DNA from: Hellea sp042093735
GTDB lineage: Bacteria > Pseudomonadota > Alphaproteobacteria > Caulobacterales > Maricaulaceae
Reading direction: 5' to 3'
NCBI GenBank assembly: GCA_042093735.1
Contig: JBELEM010000004.1
Coordinates: 1 to 64,000, forward strand
Length of the DNA stretch: 64,000 bases
In this document: piece by piece, positions 55,295-62,870 of the stretch
Layout of the letters: every line of letters starts with the position of its first letter
Numbering within the stretch: position 1 is the stretch's first letter
The notes under the pieces: generated by a model
What the model was told of the DNA's origin: nothing
Databases searched by the model: none
The model's input: only the letters and a program-made list of their open reading frames with translations
Position numbers and translations under genes: made by a program

Positions 55295-55984
55295 ATGAAA
55301 CCCTACGTATTAGTCGTTGAAGATGAGGATTCACTCAGTACTCTTTTGCAATACAATTTTGAAAAAGAAGGTTTTGAGGTAGGTGTAGCCAATGACGGGG
55401 AACAAGCCCTTATTATGATAGAAGAGCGAACTCCCGATGTATTATTGCTAGATTGGATGCTACCAAAACTATCAGGAATAGAAGTTTGTCGTTCATTGAG
55501 AAGAAGTAAAGAAAAAAAGAAAATTCCCATAATTATGTTGACTGCAAGGGGTGATGAAACGGATAGAATAACAGGGCTAGACTATGGAGCTGACGATTAC
55601 GTTCTCAAACCTTTCTCTCTGCCTTTACTATTCGCCAGAACGCGAGCTTTGCTCAGAAGAACAAACCCCTCCATAGTTGAGGAGACCATACACATGGGTA
55701 ATATTGAAATTGATACGAAGGCACTGAGAGTCAGTATTAATAAAAAACAAGTTCACCTAGGACCTACTGAATTTAGGTTACTTGAACACTTTATGAGTAA
55801 TCCTGGTAGAGTCTATTCTCGCGAGCAATTACTCGATGCAGTATGGGGTCGAAATATATTTGTAGAAGCACGAACAGTCGATGTTCATATTGGAAGACTG
55901 AGAAAAATACTTAATGAAAACGGGGCCAATAATCCTATAAGAACTGTGAGATCTGCTGGGTATTCATTTGAAATAGGTGAATAA
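55295..55984 (+). CDS. phoB: Phosphate-regulon response regulator
   Basis: OmpR-family transcription factor of 229 residues. The receiver domain (about 4-118) has the acidic pocket EDED, phospho-acceptor Asp53 in LLLDWMLPKLSG, the Thr/Ala in IIMLTARGD and Lys in DYVLKPFS. The winged-helix domain (about 130-228) has HLGPTEFRLLEHFMSNPGRV and VDVHIGRLRKIL, closely matching PhoB. A 99-bp gap after phoR contains a single Pho-like CTGTCAT half-site (55215-55221). Expected targets are phosphate-uptake genes outside the window. Confidence 0.92.
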   Translation: MKPYVLVVEDEDSLSTLLQYNFEKEGFEVGVANDGEQALIMIEERTPDVLLLDWMLPKLSGIEVCRSLRRSKEKKKIPIIMLTARGDETDRITGLDYGADDYVLKPFSLPLLFARTRALLRRTNPSIVEETIHMGNIEIDTKALRVSINKKQVHLGPTEFRLLEHFMSNPGRVYSREQLLDAVWGRNIFVEARTVDVHIGRLRKILNENGANNPIRTVRSAGYSFEIGE

Positions 55985-56004
55985 AATTATTTTTCTTACT
56001 AATT

Positions 56005-56019
56005 TGTAATAAAATTACA
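56005..56019. repeat. Short palindrome after phoB
   Basis: TGTAAT-AAA-ATTACA is a perfect 6-bp dyad 20 bp past the phoB stop. It lacks GC pairs and a T-run, so it is unlikely to be a terminator; it could be an operator for the downstream lipoprotein gene. Confidence 0.25.
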
Positions 56020-56126
56020 TTTGAATTTCACAGCAAACTATATTTTAATAGGACTGGAAAAAATTGTTTTTTGTTATCAATAACGTTAAAATATATCTGC
56101 ATCAGATATAAACCACTGAGTTAAAA

Positions 56127-56570
56127 ATGAAAAAAATTATATCATTATTTACTGCAATATCACTAACCTCATGTGCAACGGCTTCTTTTGATATTTCATC
56201 TTATTCCCCAGTAATGGATGTCAGAGAAGGTGAATATGAAGTTCATTCAAGGGATTTAAAGGAATGTCGTTATTTAGGCATGAAAGCGCGTGATCAGTAT
56301 AAAAAACAGCGCGAAAAAGAAAAGAATAAAGCATTAGGTAATGCAGTTGTTGGCGCCTTATTGGGTGCTACTTTAGGTGCTGTAATTGATGGTGGTGACG
56401 GCGCGGCAGATGGTGCGGTTATTGGAGGAGCAGTTGGCGTAGCATCAGGAGCTGAACAAGTAGATTTCACTCGACGATTCGTAAAACTTGGGCCAGCAGG
56501 AATTGTTGATGAATGTATGTCAGAACGTGGATGGTCTGTCTTGAGTTCCAAGGGTATGGGCGGCGGCTAA
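56127..56570 (+). CDS. Glycine-zipper lipoprotein
   Basis: A 147-residue lipoprotein: signal peptide MKKIISLFTAISLTSC with lipobox LTSC (Cys16), then a charged segment (DQYKKQREKEKNKA) and a glycine-zipper region (about 72-112; GNAVVGALLGATLGAVIDGG and GAVIGGAVGVASG) that can insert in or pack against the outer membrane, similar to SlyB/Rick17kDa-type proteins. A C-terminal DECMSERGW segment with a Cys is common in such small outer-membrane lipoproteins. The role is probably envelope integrity, by family analogy. Confidence 0.82.
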   Translation: MKKIISLFTAISLTSCATASFDISSYSPVMDVREGEYEVHSRDLKECRYLGMKARDQYKKQREKEKNKALGNAVVGALLGATLGAVIDGGDGAADGAVIGGAVGVASGAEQVDFTRRFVKLGPAGIVDECMSERGWSVLSSKGMGGG

Positions 56571-56768
56571 TAAAAGAATGATAGTAACATAAACCATATT
56601 CACACATTGATATAAAGACATATCATTTTAAAAGATCAAATTAATTAACAGGCGCAAAAATAATCTCTGTATATTAAGCTTGAAACCCAAATCAGTTTAC
56701 GCTACTAGGCCGTCAATCAACAGGTAGTTTATCTACTTTATCTTTTTATTATTCAAATGGAGGCCCTG

Positions 56769-56948
56769 ATGGCTGTCCCTAAAAGTAAAATCTCGAATTC
56801 ACGCCGCGGAATGCGTCGCGCTCACGATAAACTGGCTGCAGTTAACTATGTAGAAGACAAAGAAAGCGGAGAGTTACGCCGCCAACATCACATAGACCTT
56901 AAATCAGGTATGTATAGAGGTCGGCAAGTTATAGCCTCCAAAGATTAG
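56769..56948 (+). CDS. rpmF: 50S ribosomal protein L32
   Basis: A 59-residue basic ribosomal protein starting MAVPKSKISNSRRGMRRAHD, the standard L32 N-terminus. An in-frame ATG at 56757 exists, but the ATGGAGG there supplies the Shine-Dalgarno sequence for the start at 56769, deciding the start. The zinc-binding cysteines of some L32 forms are absent (the C- form). The plsX-fabH genes that often follow rpmF are replaced here by eno after 29 bp. Confidence 0.96.
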   Translation: MAVPKSKISNSRRGMRRAHDKLAAVNYVEDKESGELRRQHHIDLKSGMYRGRQVIASKD

Positions 56949-56977
56949 CACTCTTAAACTTATTAGGGTAATTTTAA

Positions 56978-58255
56978 ATGGTAAAGATTGAGAAGGTTTT
57001 TGCTAGGGAAATACTTGATAGTCGTGGTAATCCCACTCTTGAGGTTGACGTGGTCTTATCAGATGGCTCCTTTGGTAGAGCAGCTGTTCCTAGCGGGGCA
57101 TCCACAGGTAAACATGAAGCCGTAGAACTCAGAGATAATGATGAAGCAAGATATTTAGGTAAAGGTGTCTTAAAAGCCGTCAATAACGTTAACAAACACA
57201 TCTCTCAAAGTTTAATTGGCTCTGACGCAGGTAATCAACGTGAAATTGATTCCTTAATGATAGGACTTGATAATACTGAAAACAAAAGCAATCTCGGTGC
57301 TAATGCTATATTAGGCGTATCGCTGGCGGTAGCTAAAGCAATGGCAGTATCTAAAAATATTCCTCTTTACGCATATATTGGTGATAATAAATCCTGCTTA
57401 CTACCAGTTCCAATGATGAATATTATCAATGGAGGAGAGCACGCTGATAATAAAATAGATGTTCAGGAATTTATGATCATGCCTGTTGGTGCCAAGAGCT
57501 TTAGTGAAGCTCTTCGCTGTGGTGCAGAAGTTTTTCATTCTTTAAAGCTAAGACTAATGTCTGATGGTCATAATACTAATGTTGGTGATGAAGGTGGTTT
57601 TGCCCCAAATTTAGACGGATCCAAAGAGGCTCTAGAATATATAATGCAATCAATTATCGATGCTGGCTATAAACCTGGTAAAGATGTTTATTTGGCGATG
57701 GATGTAGCATCCACAGAATTCTACGATGGAACCCATTATAAACTCAAAGGAGAAAATAAAGTTCTCACATCATCGCAAATGGTGGATTACCTTTTTGACC
57801 TAACTACTAATTATCCCATAATATCTATTGAAGATGGCATGTCAGAAGACGATTGGGATGGCTGGGTAGCATTAAATAATAAATTAGGTAACAATTGTCA
57901 GCTTGTTGGTGATGATCTGTTTGTTACTAACCAAAAACGTTTGCAGACTGGAATAGACCTTAAAGCCGCTAACTCTATTTTAGTTAAAGTAAATCAAATA
58001 GGCACACTTAGTGAAACATTGGATGCAGTTAACTTAGCGCACAGCGCTGGTATGACAGCCGTTATGAGTCACAGGTCAGGAGAAACAGCCGATACAACTA
58101 TATCCGACCTTGCGGTTGCCACAAATTGTGGGCAAATAAAAACTGGATCATTAGCTCGCTCTGACAGGCTCGCAAAATACAATCAGCTTTTAAGGATTGA
58201 AGAGCAGCTAGGATCCAATGCCGTATTCGCAGGTAGGTCAGTGCTTCCATACTAA
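56978..58255 (+). CDS. eno: Enolase
   Basis: Converts 2-phosphoglycerate to phosphoenolpyruvate; also a possible RNA-degradosome partner in some bacteria. The 425-residue protein has AREILDSRGNPTLEVDV at the start, SGASTGKHEAVELRD, the catalytic Glu region GDEGGFAPNLD, Mg ligands in AMDVASTEFY and ISIEDGMSEDDW, catalytic Lys in LVKVNQIGTLSETLDA, and MSHRSGETADTTISDLAVA. Length is normal. It leads into the ftsB-like and pdh genes, all on the plus strand. Confidence 0.97.
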   Translation: MVKIEKVFAREILDSRGNPTLEVDVVLSDGSFGRAAVPSGASTGKHEAVELRDNDEARYLGKGVLKAVNNVNKHISQSLIGSDAGNQREIDSLMIGLDNTENKSNLGANAILGVSLAVAKAMAVSKNIPLYAYIGDNKSCLLPVPMMNIINGGEHADNKIDVQEFMIMPVGAKSFSEALRCGAEVFHSLKLRLMSDGHNTNVGDEGGFAPNLDGSKEALEYIMQSIIDAGYKPGKDVYLAMDVASTEFYDGTHYKLKGENKVLTSSQMVDYLFDLTTNYPIISIEDGMSEDDWDGWVALNNKLGNNCQLVGDDLFVTNQKRLQTGIDLKAANSILVKVNQIGTLSETLDAVNLAHSAGMTAVMSHRSGETADTTISDLAVATNCGQIKTGSLARSDRLAKYNQLLRIEEQLGSNAVFAGRSVLPY

Positions 58256-58308
58256 TAAAAGTTAAGACATTAACCGATTGCTAACTATACTAAGTTCATA
58301 ACCATAAT

Positions 58309-58617
58309 ATGAAACGTCTTGAAAGTATAAAAAATAAGTGGCCACTAATCTCACTTTTAGTATTATATATGTATCTGATATTCCATGCAGTTTCAGGGTC
58401 TGAAGGCATTATAGGCTACTTGGAGCATGAAAAAAAAATTGCGTTCAAAGAAAAAACTTTACTTGAGCTGTCAGAAGATCGCAAAAAGTTAGAAAAACAT
58501 GCACTAAGTTTAAATTCGTCTGCATTAGACCTCGATAAGTTAGATATAAAGGCGCGACAGTTATTATTTGTTTCGGATCCGAATGAAAAGACGATTTGGC
58601 TTGACCGTAGACAATAA
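58309..58617 (+). CDS. Septum formation initiator, FtsB/DivIC-like
   Basis: A 102-residue bitopic membrane protein: a single N-terminal helix (about 13-33; WPLISLLVLYMYLIFHAV), then a coiled-coil-prone segment (about 40-75; FKEKTLLELSEDRKKLEKHA) and the C-terminal DLDKLDIKARQLLFVSDPNE, which matches the DivIC/FtsB family in Alphaproteobacteria. Such proteins join FtsQ and FtsL at the division site. The gene between eno and pdhA is the usual alphaproteobacterial position. Confidence 0.88.
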   Translation: MKRLESIKNKWPLISLLVLYMYLIFHAVSGSEGIIGYLEHEKKIAFKEKTLLELSEDRKKLEKHALSLNSSALDLDKLDIKARQLLFVSDPNEKTIWLDRRQ

Positions 58618-58692
58618 AATAGTCCATATCCCCCCATGTAAAAGTAATCAAATATAATTTTATTTCGTATACGTAATAATTTGGGAAATGAT

Positions 58693-59694
58693 GTGAATAA
58701 AAGAAATAATAAAAAAGTTAATCCTCTTAAGACTTCAAAAGATGAACTTCTAAGTCTTTATAAGGATATGCTACTCATCCGCAGATTTGAAGAAAAAGCA
58801 GGTCAACTATATGGTATGGGTCAAATAGCAGGATTTTGTCATTTATATATTGGTCAAGAAGCCGTTGTTGTAGGAACGCGAGCTAGCATGGTTGACGGTG
58901 ATCAAATGATAACAGGTTATCGAGATCATGGGCACATGCTCGCCTGCGGCATGGAATCCAGAGGCGTTATGGCTGAGCTAACTGGAAGAGCTGGTGGCTA
59001 TTCTAGAGGAAAAGGAGGCTCTATGCACATGTTCTCAACAGAAAAGCACTTCTATGGTGGCCATGGCATAGTAGGGGCACAAGTCCCTATCGGAGCAGGG
59101 TTGGCATTATCGAATAAATACAAAGGCAATGGAAACGTTAGCTTGGCATTTTTTGGAGATGGTGCTTCAAACCAAGGACAGGTATATGAAGCATTTAACA
59201 TGGCAAAACTATGGAGCTTGCCAGTAGTTTTTGTTATTGAAAATAACCAATATGCCATGGGAACATCAGTAATTAGGTCATCTGCAGAAACAGAATTACA
59301 TAAACGTGGTTCTAGTTTTGAGATCAAAGGCATTCAGGTTGACGGCATGAACGTTCTGGAAGTTAGAGATGCAGCTAAAAAAGCTATTAAGCATGCAAGA
59401 GACGGCAAAGGTCCTATGATATTGGAAATGAAAACTTATAGATATCGCGGCCATTCAATGTCAGATCCCGCAAAGTATCGAACACGTGACGAGGTTACAA
59501 AAACCCGAAGTGAAAGAGACCCAATTGATATGGTAAAGAATAGATTAATTGAAGAGGGGTGGGCAACGGATGATACACTCAAATCAATTGATAAAGAGAT
59601 TAAGTTAGTAGTGGCTGATGCCGCAGAATTTGCACAGACATCGCCAGAACCAGATGCTTCTGAACTTTATACAGATGTTCTACTAGATGCTTAA
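58693..59694 (+). CDS. pdhA: Pyruvate dehydrogenase E1 component, alpha subunit
   Basis: Thiamine-diphosphate-dependent decarboxylase subunit forming an alpha2beta2 E1 with PdhB. About 333 residues from a GTG at 58693, which GGGAA precedes; a TTG at 58681 is an alternative start. Seen: MLLIRRFEEKAGQLYGMGQI, the TPP motif beginning GDGASNQGQVYEAFNMAKLW and ending in NN (about 160-189), phosphorylation-loop-like YRYRGHSMSDPAKYR, and the expected length. It opens the pdh operon, followed by a MAPEG gene before pdhB. Confidence 0.95.
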   Translation: MNKRNNKKVNPLKTSKDELLSLYKDMLLIRRFEEKAGQLYGMGQIAGFCHLYIGQEAVVVGTRASMVDGDQMITGYRDHGHMLACGMESRGVMAELTGRAGGYSRGKGGSMHMFSTEKHFYGGHGIVGAQVPIGAGLALSNKYKGNGNVSLAFFGDGASNQGQVYEAFNMAKLWSLPVVFVIENNQYAMGTSVIRSSAETELHKRGSSFEIKGIQVDGMNVLEVRDAAKKAIKHARDGKGPMILEMKTYRYRGHSMSDPAKYRTRDEVTKTRSERDPIDMVKNRLIEEGWATDDTLKSIDKEIKLVVADAAEFAQTSPEPDASELYTDVLLDA

Positions 59695-59729
59695 TTAAAA
59701 GTTAAACACAATTTAAAAAGGAGAATATT

Positions 59730-60131
59730 ATGCCTATTGAACTAAAATATTTATTATGGAGCATAGCCTTATTTTTTATAATGATTTTGGCGCAATCATT
59801 ATCATCAATCTTTTCAGGAAAAGCTTCCGTTTCTGAGTTAGTTGGCCATAGGGACAATTTACCTAAAGAAGGCCTTACCAAGTTACATGGAAGAACAAAA
59901 CGTGCGCAGGCAAATTTTATCGAAAGCCTTATAATGTTTGCACCTTTGGTCTTGATAACTATTATCACGGAAAGCTCCACAGAACTAACTGCTTTAGGAG
60001 CTGCTTTATTCTTCTGGGGTAGGTTAGCATTCACTCCATGCTATTGGCTAGGCGTATCTTGGTTTAGGACTATAGCTTGGTTTGTATCTATCATTGGGAT
60101 GCTAATGATCTTTCTGGAGCTAATCAACTAA
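59730..60131 (+). CDS. MAPEG family membrane protein within the pdh operon
   Basis: A 133-residue protein with four hydrophobic helices, of the MAPEG family (membrane-associated proteins in eicosanoid and glutathione metabolism). Typical features are the first-loop GHRDNLP, then the LHGRTKRAQANFIESLIMFAP segment (positions about 52-72) with the conserved R-x3-N-x2-E core, and CYWLGVSWFRTIAW. Some members bind glutathione; bacterial substrates are mostly unknown. An AAAAAGGAG ribosome-binding site lies upstream, and its stop overlaps the pdhB start by one base. Its location between pdhA and pdhB is unusual. Confidence 0.87.
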   Translation: MPIELKYLLWSIALFFIMILAQSLSSIFSGKASVSELVGHRDNLPKEGLTKLHGRTKRAQANFIESLIMFAPLVLITIITESSTELTALGAALFFWGRLAFTPCYWLGVSWFRTIAWFVSIIGMLMIFLELIN

Positions 60132-61498
60132 TGGCAATCGATATAAAAATGCCAGCCCTTTCTCCCACTATGGAGGAAGGGACACTCAGCAAGTGGATCG
60201 TAAAAGAAGGTGATACTGTCACCTCTGGTGATATACTGGCTGAAATTGAAACAGATAAAGCAACTATGGAAGTTGAGAGTATAGATGAAGGTATTGTAGG
60301 TAAGATTACTATACCCGAAGGAACTGAAAACGTTAAAGTAGGAACAGTCATTGTTCAACTATTAGAAAGTGGCGAAAAAGTAAATGATCTTAAGAAGCCT
60401 CATGACAAACCGATCACCCCTCCCGGAAATTACGAACAAAATCAGACTGCTAAAAAAACCATCCCTTCAAGAGAAGGGCTAGATGAAAAACGAGATTCAG
60501 GCTCCCGTGTTACGCATACTGAAATTACTGTAAGAGATGCATTGCGAGATGCAATGGCAGAAGAAATGAGGCGTGATGAGAATGTCTTCATAATGGGAGA
60601 GGAAGTAGCAGAGTATCAGGGTGCCTATAAGGTTACGCGTGAATTACTTCAAGAGTTTGGAGAGAAAAGAGTTATAGATACGCCCATAACTGAATACGGA
60701 TTTGCGGGAATTGGAGTGGGTGCGGCAATGGGGGGTCTAAAACCTATTGTTGAATTTATGACCTTCAATTTCGCAATGCAAGCGATTGACCATATTATAA
60801 ATTCAGCAGCTAAAACTCTTTATATGTCTGGCGGACAAATGCGCTGCCCAATAGTTTTTCGAGGGCCCAATGGTGCTGCATCTCGTGTTGGAGCCCAGCA
60901 TAGTCATGATTACTCTAGTTGGTACGCTAACGTCCCAGGTTTAAAAGTGGTTGCACCCTATGATGCGGAAGATGCAAAAGGTTTACTTAAGGCAGCAATT
61001 CGTGACCCCAATCCCGTTGTGTTTCTGGAACATGAACTTCTGTACGGAGAAATATTTCAAATACCTGATGTCGATGACCTTATTGTACCCATTGGTAAAG
61101 CTAAAGTTAGACGAAAAGGTTCAGATGTAACACTTGTGGCGCATAGCAGAATGGTTGGCAGGTGTCTTGAAGCAGCAAATCTACTTATAAATGAAGGCAT
61201 TGATTGTGAAGTAGTGGATTTAAGAACTATCCGTCCACTAGATAGTAAAACAGTTATAGAAAGTGTTAAAAAAACAAATAGGCTTGTTTGTGCTGAAGAA
61301 GGCTGGGGACAGAGTGGCATTGGTGCTGAAATTGTTTCACGGGTTACCAAAGAGGCCTTTGATTTTCTAGATGCCCCTCCCGAAAGAGTTTTTCAGGTGG
61401 ACGTTCCTTTGCCGTATGCTGCAAACCTCGAAGCCCTGAGCCTTCCTGGTTCCTCAGATATTATAAAAGCAGCAAAAAAAGTTTGCTATAAAAATTAA
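60131..61498 (+). CDS. pdhB: Pyruvate dehydrogenase E1 component, beta subunit, with N-terminal lipoyl domain
   Basis: Beta subunit of heterotetrameric E1, 455 residues. An N-terminal lipoyl domain (1-80) carries the lipoyl-lysine in EIETDKATMEVES (Lys43), a Pro-rich linker follows (about 85-130), then the transketolase-like catalytic part with REALRDAMAEEMRRDENVFIMGEE-type sequence (about 139-158), YKVTRELLQEFG, DTPITEYGFAGIGVGAAMGG and RPLDSKTVIESVKKT. This fusion is characteristic of Alphaproteobacteria. The frame extends upstream to 60077, but MAIDIKMPALSP at 60131 is the lipoyl start and overlaps the MAPEG stop. Confidence 0.96.
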   Translation: MAIDIKMPALSPTMEEGTLSKWIVKEGDTVTSGDILAEIETDKATMEVESIDEGIVGKITIPEGTENVKVGTVIVQLLESGEKVNDLKKPHDKPITPPGNYEQNQTAKKTIPSREGLDEKRDSGSRVTHTEITVRDALRDAMAEEMRRDENVFIMGEEVAEYQGAYKVTRELLQEFGEKRVIDTPITEYGFAGIGVGAAMGGLKPIVEFMTFNFAMQAIDHIINSAAKTLYMSGGQMRCPIVFRGPNGAASRVGAQHSHDYSSWYANVPGLKVVAPYDAEDAKGLLKAAIRDPNPVVFLEHELLYGEIFQIPDVDDLIVPIGKAKVRRKGSDVTLVAHSRMVGRCLEAANLLINEGIDCEVVDLRTIRPLDSKTVIESVKKTNRLVCAEEGWGQSGIGAEIVSRVTKEAFDFLDAPPERVFQVDVPLPYAANLEALSLPGSSDIIKAAKKVCYKN

Positions 61499-61507
61499 AG
61501 GTTAAAT

Positions 61508-62824
61508 ATGCCGATTGAAATTCTCATGCCTGCACTCTCACCCACAATGGAAGAAGGAACACTTTCTAAGTGGTTAGTAAAAGAGGGAGATCAGGTTAAC
61601 TCAGGTGACCTTCTAGCTGAAATAGAAACAGATAAAGCTACAATGGAAATTGAGGCAGTAGAGGAAGGCACAATAGTAAAACTACTAGTACCTGAAGGGA
61701 ACTCTAATGTTAAGGTTAATAAGCCAATTGCAATATTACTTGAAGAAGGTGAAGACATAAGTTCACTAAATAATTATACGGATACTACCAACCAGACACC
61801 CAACAATAATGCCACAGAGAAAAGTGGGGAAGCAACCATCGGTGATTTAGGCGCTCAAAAAGAAAAAATAATTGAACAACCAGAAAGAATAAAGTCATCG
61901 CCACTAGCTCGTCGTCTTTCAAAAAAATTAAATATAGATTTAAATCAAATTTCTGGTTCTGGGCCTAACGGTAGAATTATAAAAATAGATATTGAAAACT
62001 ATATAAAAGACTCAAAGTCAAATATCGCTCCGACGCAACTGGATCAGCCAGACTTTACCACAAATTCTGACTCAAAGGAAATAGGGGCGCTTAGATATGG
62101 GGGTGCTGAACAGCTAACTAAATTAGGAATAGAAACGGGGTCCTATAACCTAATACCTCTAAATAATATCCAAAAAGTTATATCTAAACGATTAGTTGAT
62201 TCATCTCAAAATGTACCTAGTTTTCCATTGACAATTGATTGTGAGATTGATGAATTACTTAGACTTAGAAAAGAGCTAAACCAACAAGCGGGTGAGTTTG
62301 TTAAAATAAGTGTAAATGATATGCTCATAAGAGCTTCAGCGCTTTCATTGAAACACTGCCCAGAAGCTAACGCCAGCTATACACCGGATGGAATAGCAAT
62401 ACACAAACATGCAGATATCGCAGTTGCAGTCTCAATCGAAAGCGGTTTAATAACTCCTATTATTCGACAAGCAGATAATAAAGGCTTATCACAAATTTCT
62501 ACAGAAATGAAAGACTTAGCCTCTCGAGCCAGAGAGCGTAAGCTCAAGCCAACTGAGTACCAAGGGGGAACATTTTCAATATCTAACCTTGGGATGATGG
62601 GAATTAAAGAGTTTGGTTCAATAATCAATGAACCGCATGGAATGATACTGTCCGTAGGCGAAGGTAATCAAAGACCAATAGTTCGTGAAGGGGCTTTAGA
62701 TGTAGCGACCATTATGACAGTAACCTTAACATGTGATCATAGAGTAATAGATGGAGCTTTGGGGGCAAAGTGGTTGCAACACTTTAAGAGATACATTGAA
62801 AAACCAATAACAATGATGCTTTAA
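61508..62824 (+). CDS. pdhC: Dihydrolipoamide acetyltransferase, E2 of pyruvate dehydrogenase
   Basis: Core of the complex, transferring acetyl groups to CoA. The 438-residue protein has one lipoyl domain (1-80; Lys43 in EIETDKATMEIEA), a linker, a peripheral-subunit-binding domain (about 130-170; ARRLSKKLNIDLNQISGSGP) and a catalytic domain ending in the active-site CDHRVIDGALGAKWL with catalytic His. The single lipoyl domain reflects the extra one on PdhB. It starts nine bases after the pdhB stop with a GGTTAA-type spacing. Confidence 0.96.
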   Translation: MPIEILMPALSPTMEEGTLSKWLVKEGDQVNSGDLLAEIETDKATMEIEAVEEGTIVKLLVPEGNSNVKVNKPIAILLEEGEDISSLNNYTDTTNQTPNNNATEKSGEATIGDLGAQKEKIIEQPERIKSSPLARRLSKKLNIDLNQISGSGPNGRIIKIDIENYIKDSKSNIAPTQLDQPDFTTNSDSKEIGALRYGGAEQLTKLGIETGSYNLIPLNNIQKVISKRLVDSSQNVPSFPLTIDCEIDELLRLRKELNQQAGEFVKISVNDMLIRASALSLKHCPEANASYTPDGIAIHKHADIAVAVSIESGLITPIIRQADNKGLSQISTEMKDLASRARERKLKPTEYQGGTFSISNLGMMGIKEFGSIINEPHGMILSVGEGNQRPIVREGALDVATIMTVTLTCDHRVIDGALGAKWLQHFKRYIEKPITMML

Positions 62825-62870
62825 ACAAAAGCTTTCATATTAACTTAACATATAAAAAGTAGATCAAAAA

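Noticed and set aside
56005..56019. Palindrome after phoB as a rho-independent terminator
   Set aside because: The stem has few GC pairs and is not followed by a T-run.
56757..56768. ATG at 56757 as the start of rpmF
   Set aside because: The bases ATGGAGG form the Shine-Dalgarno sequence for the ATG at 56769, where the conserved L32 N-terminus begins.
60077..60130. Longer PdhB start at 60077
   Set aside because: The extra 18 residues overlap the MAPEG gene and do not resemble a lipoyl domain; MAIDIKMPALSP at 60131 is the family start.
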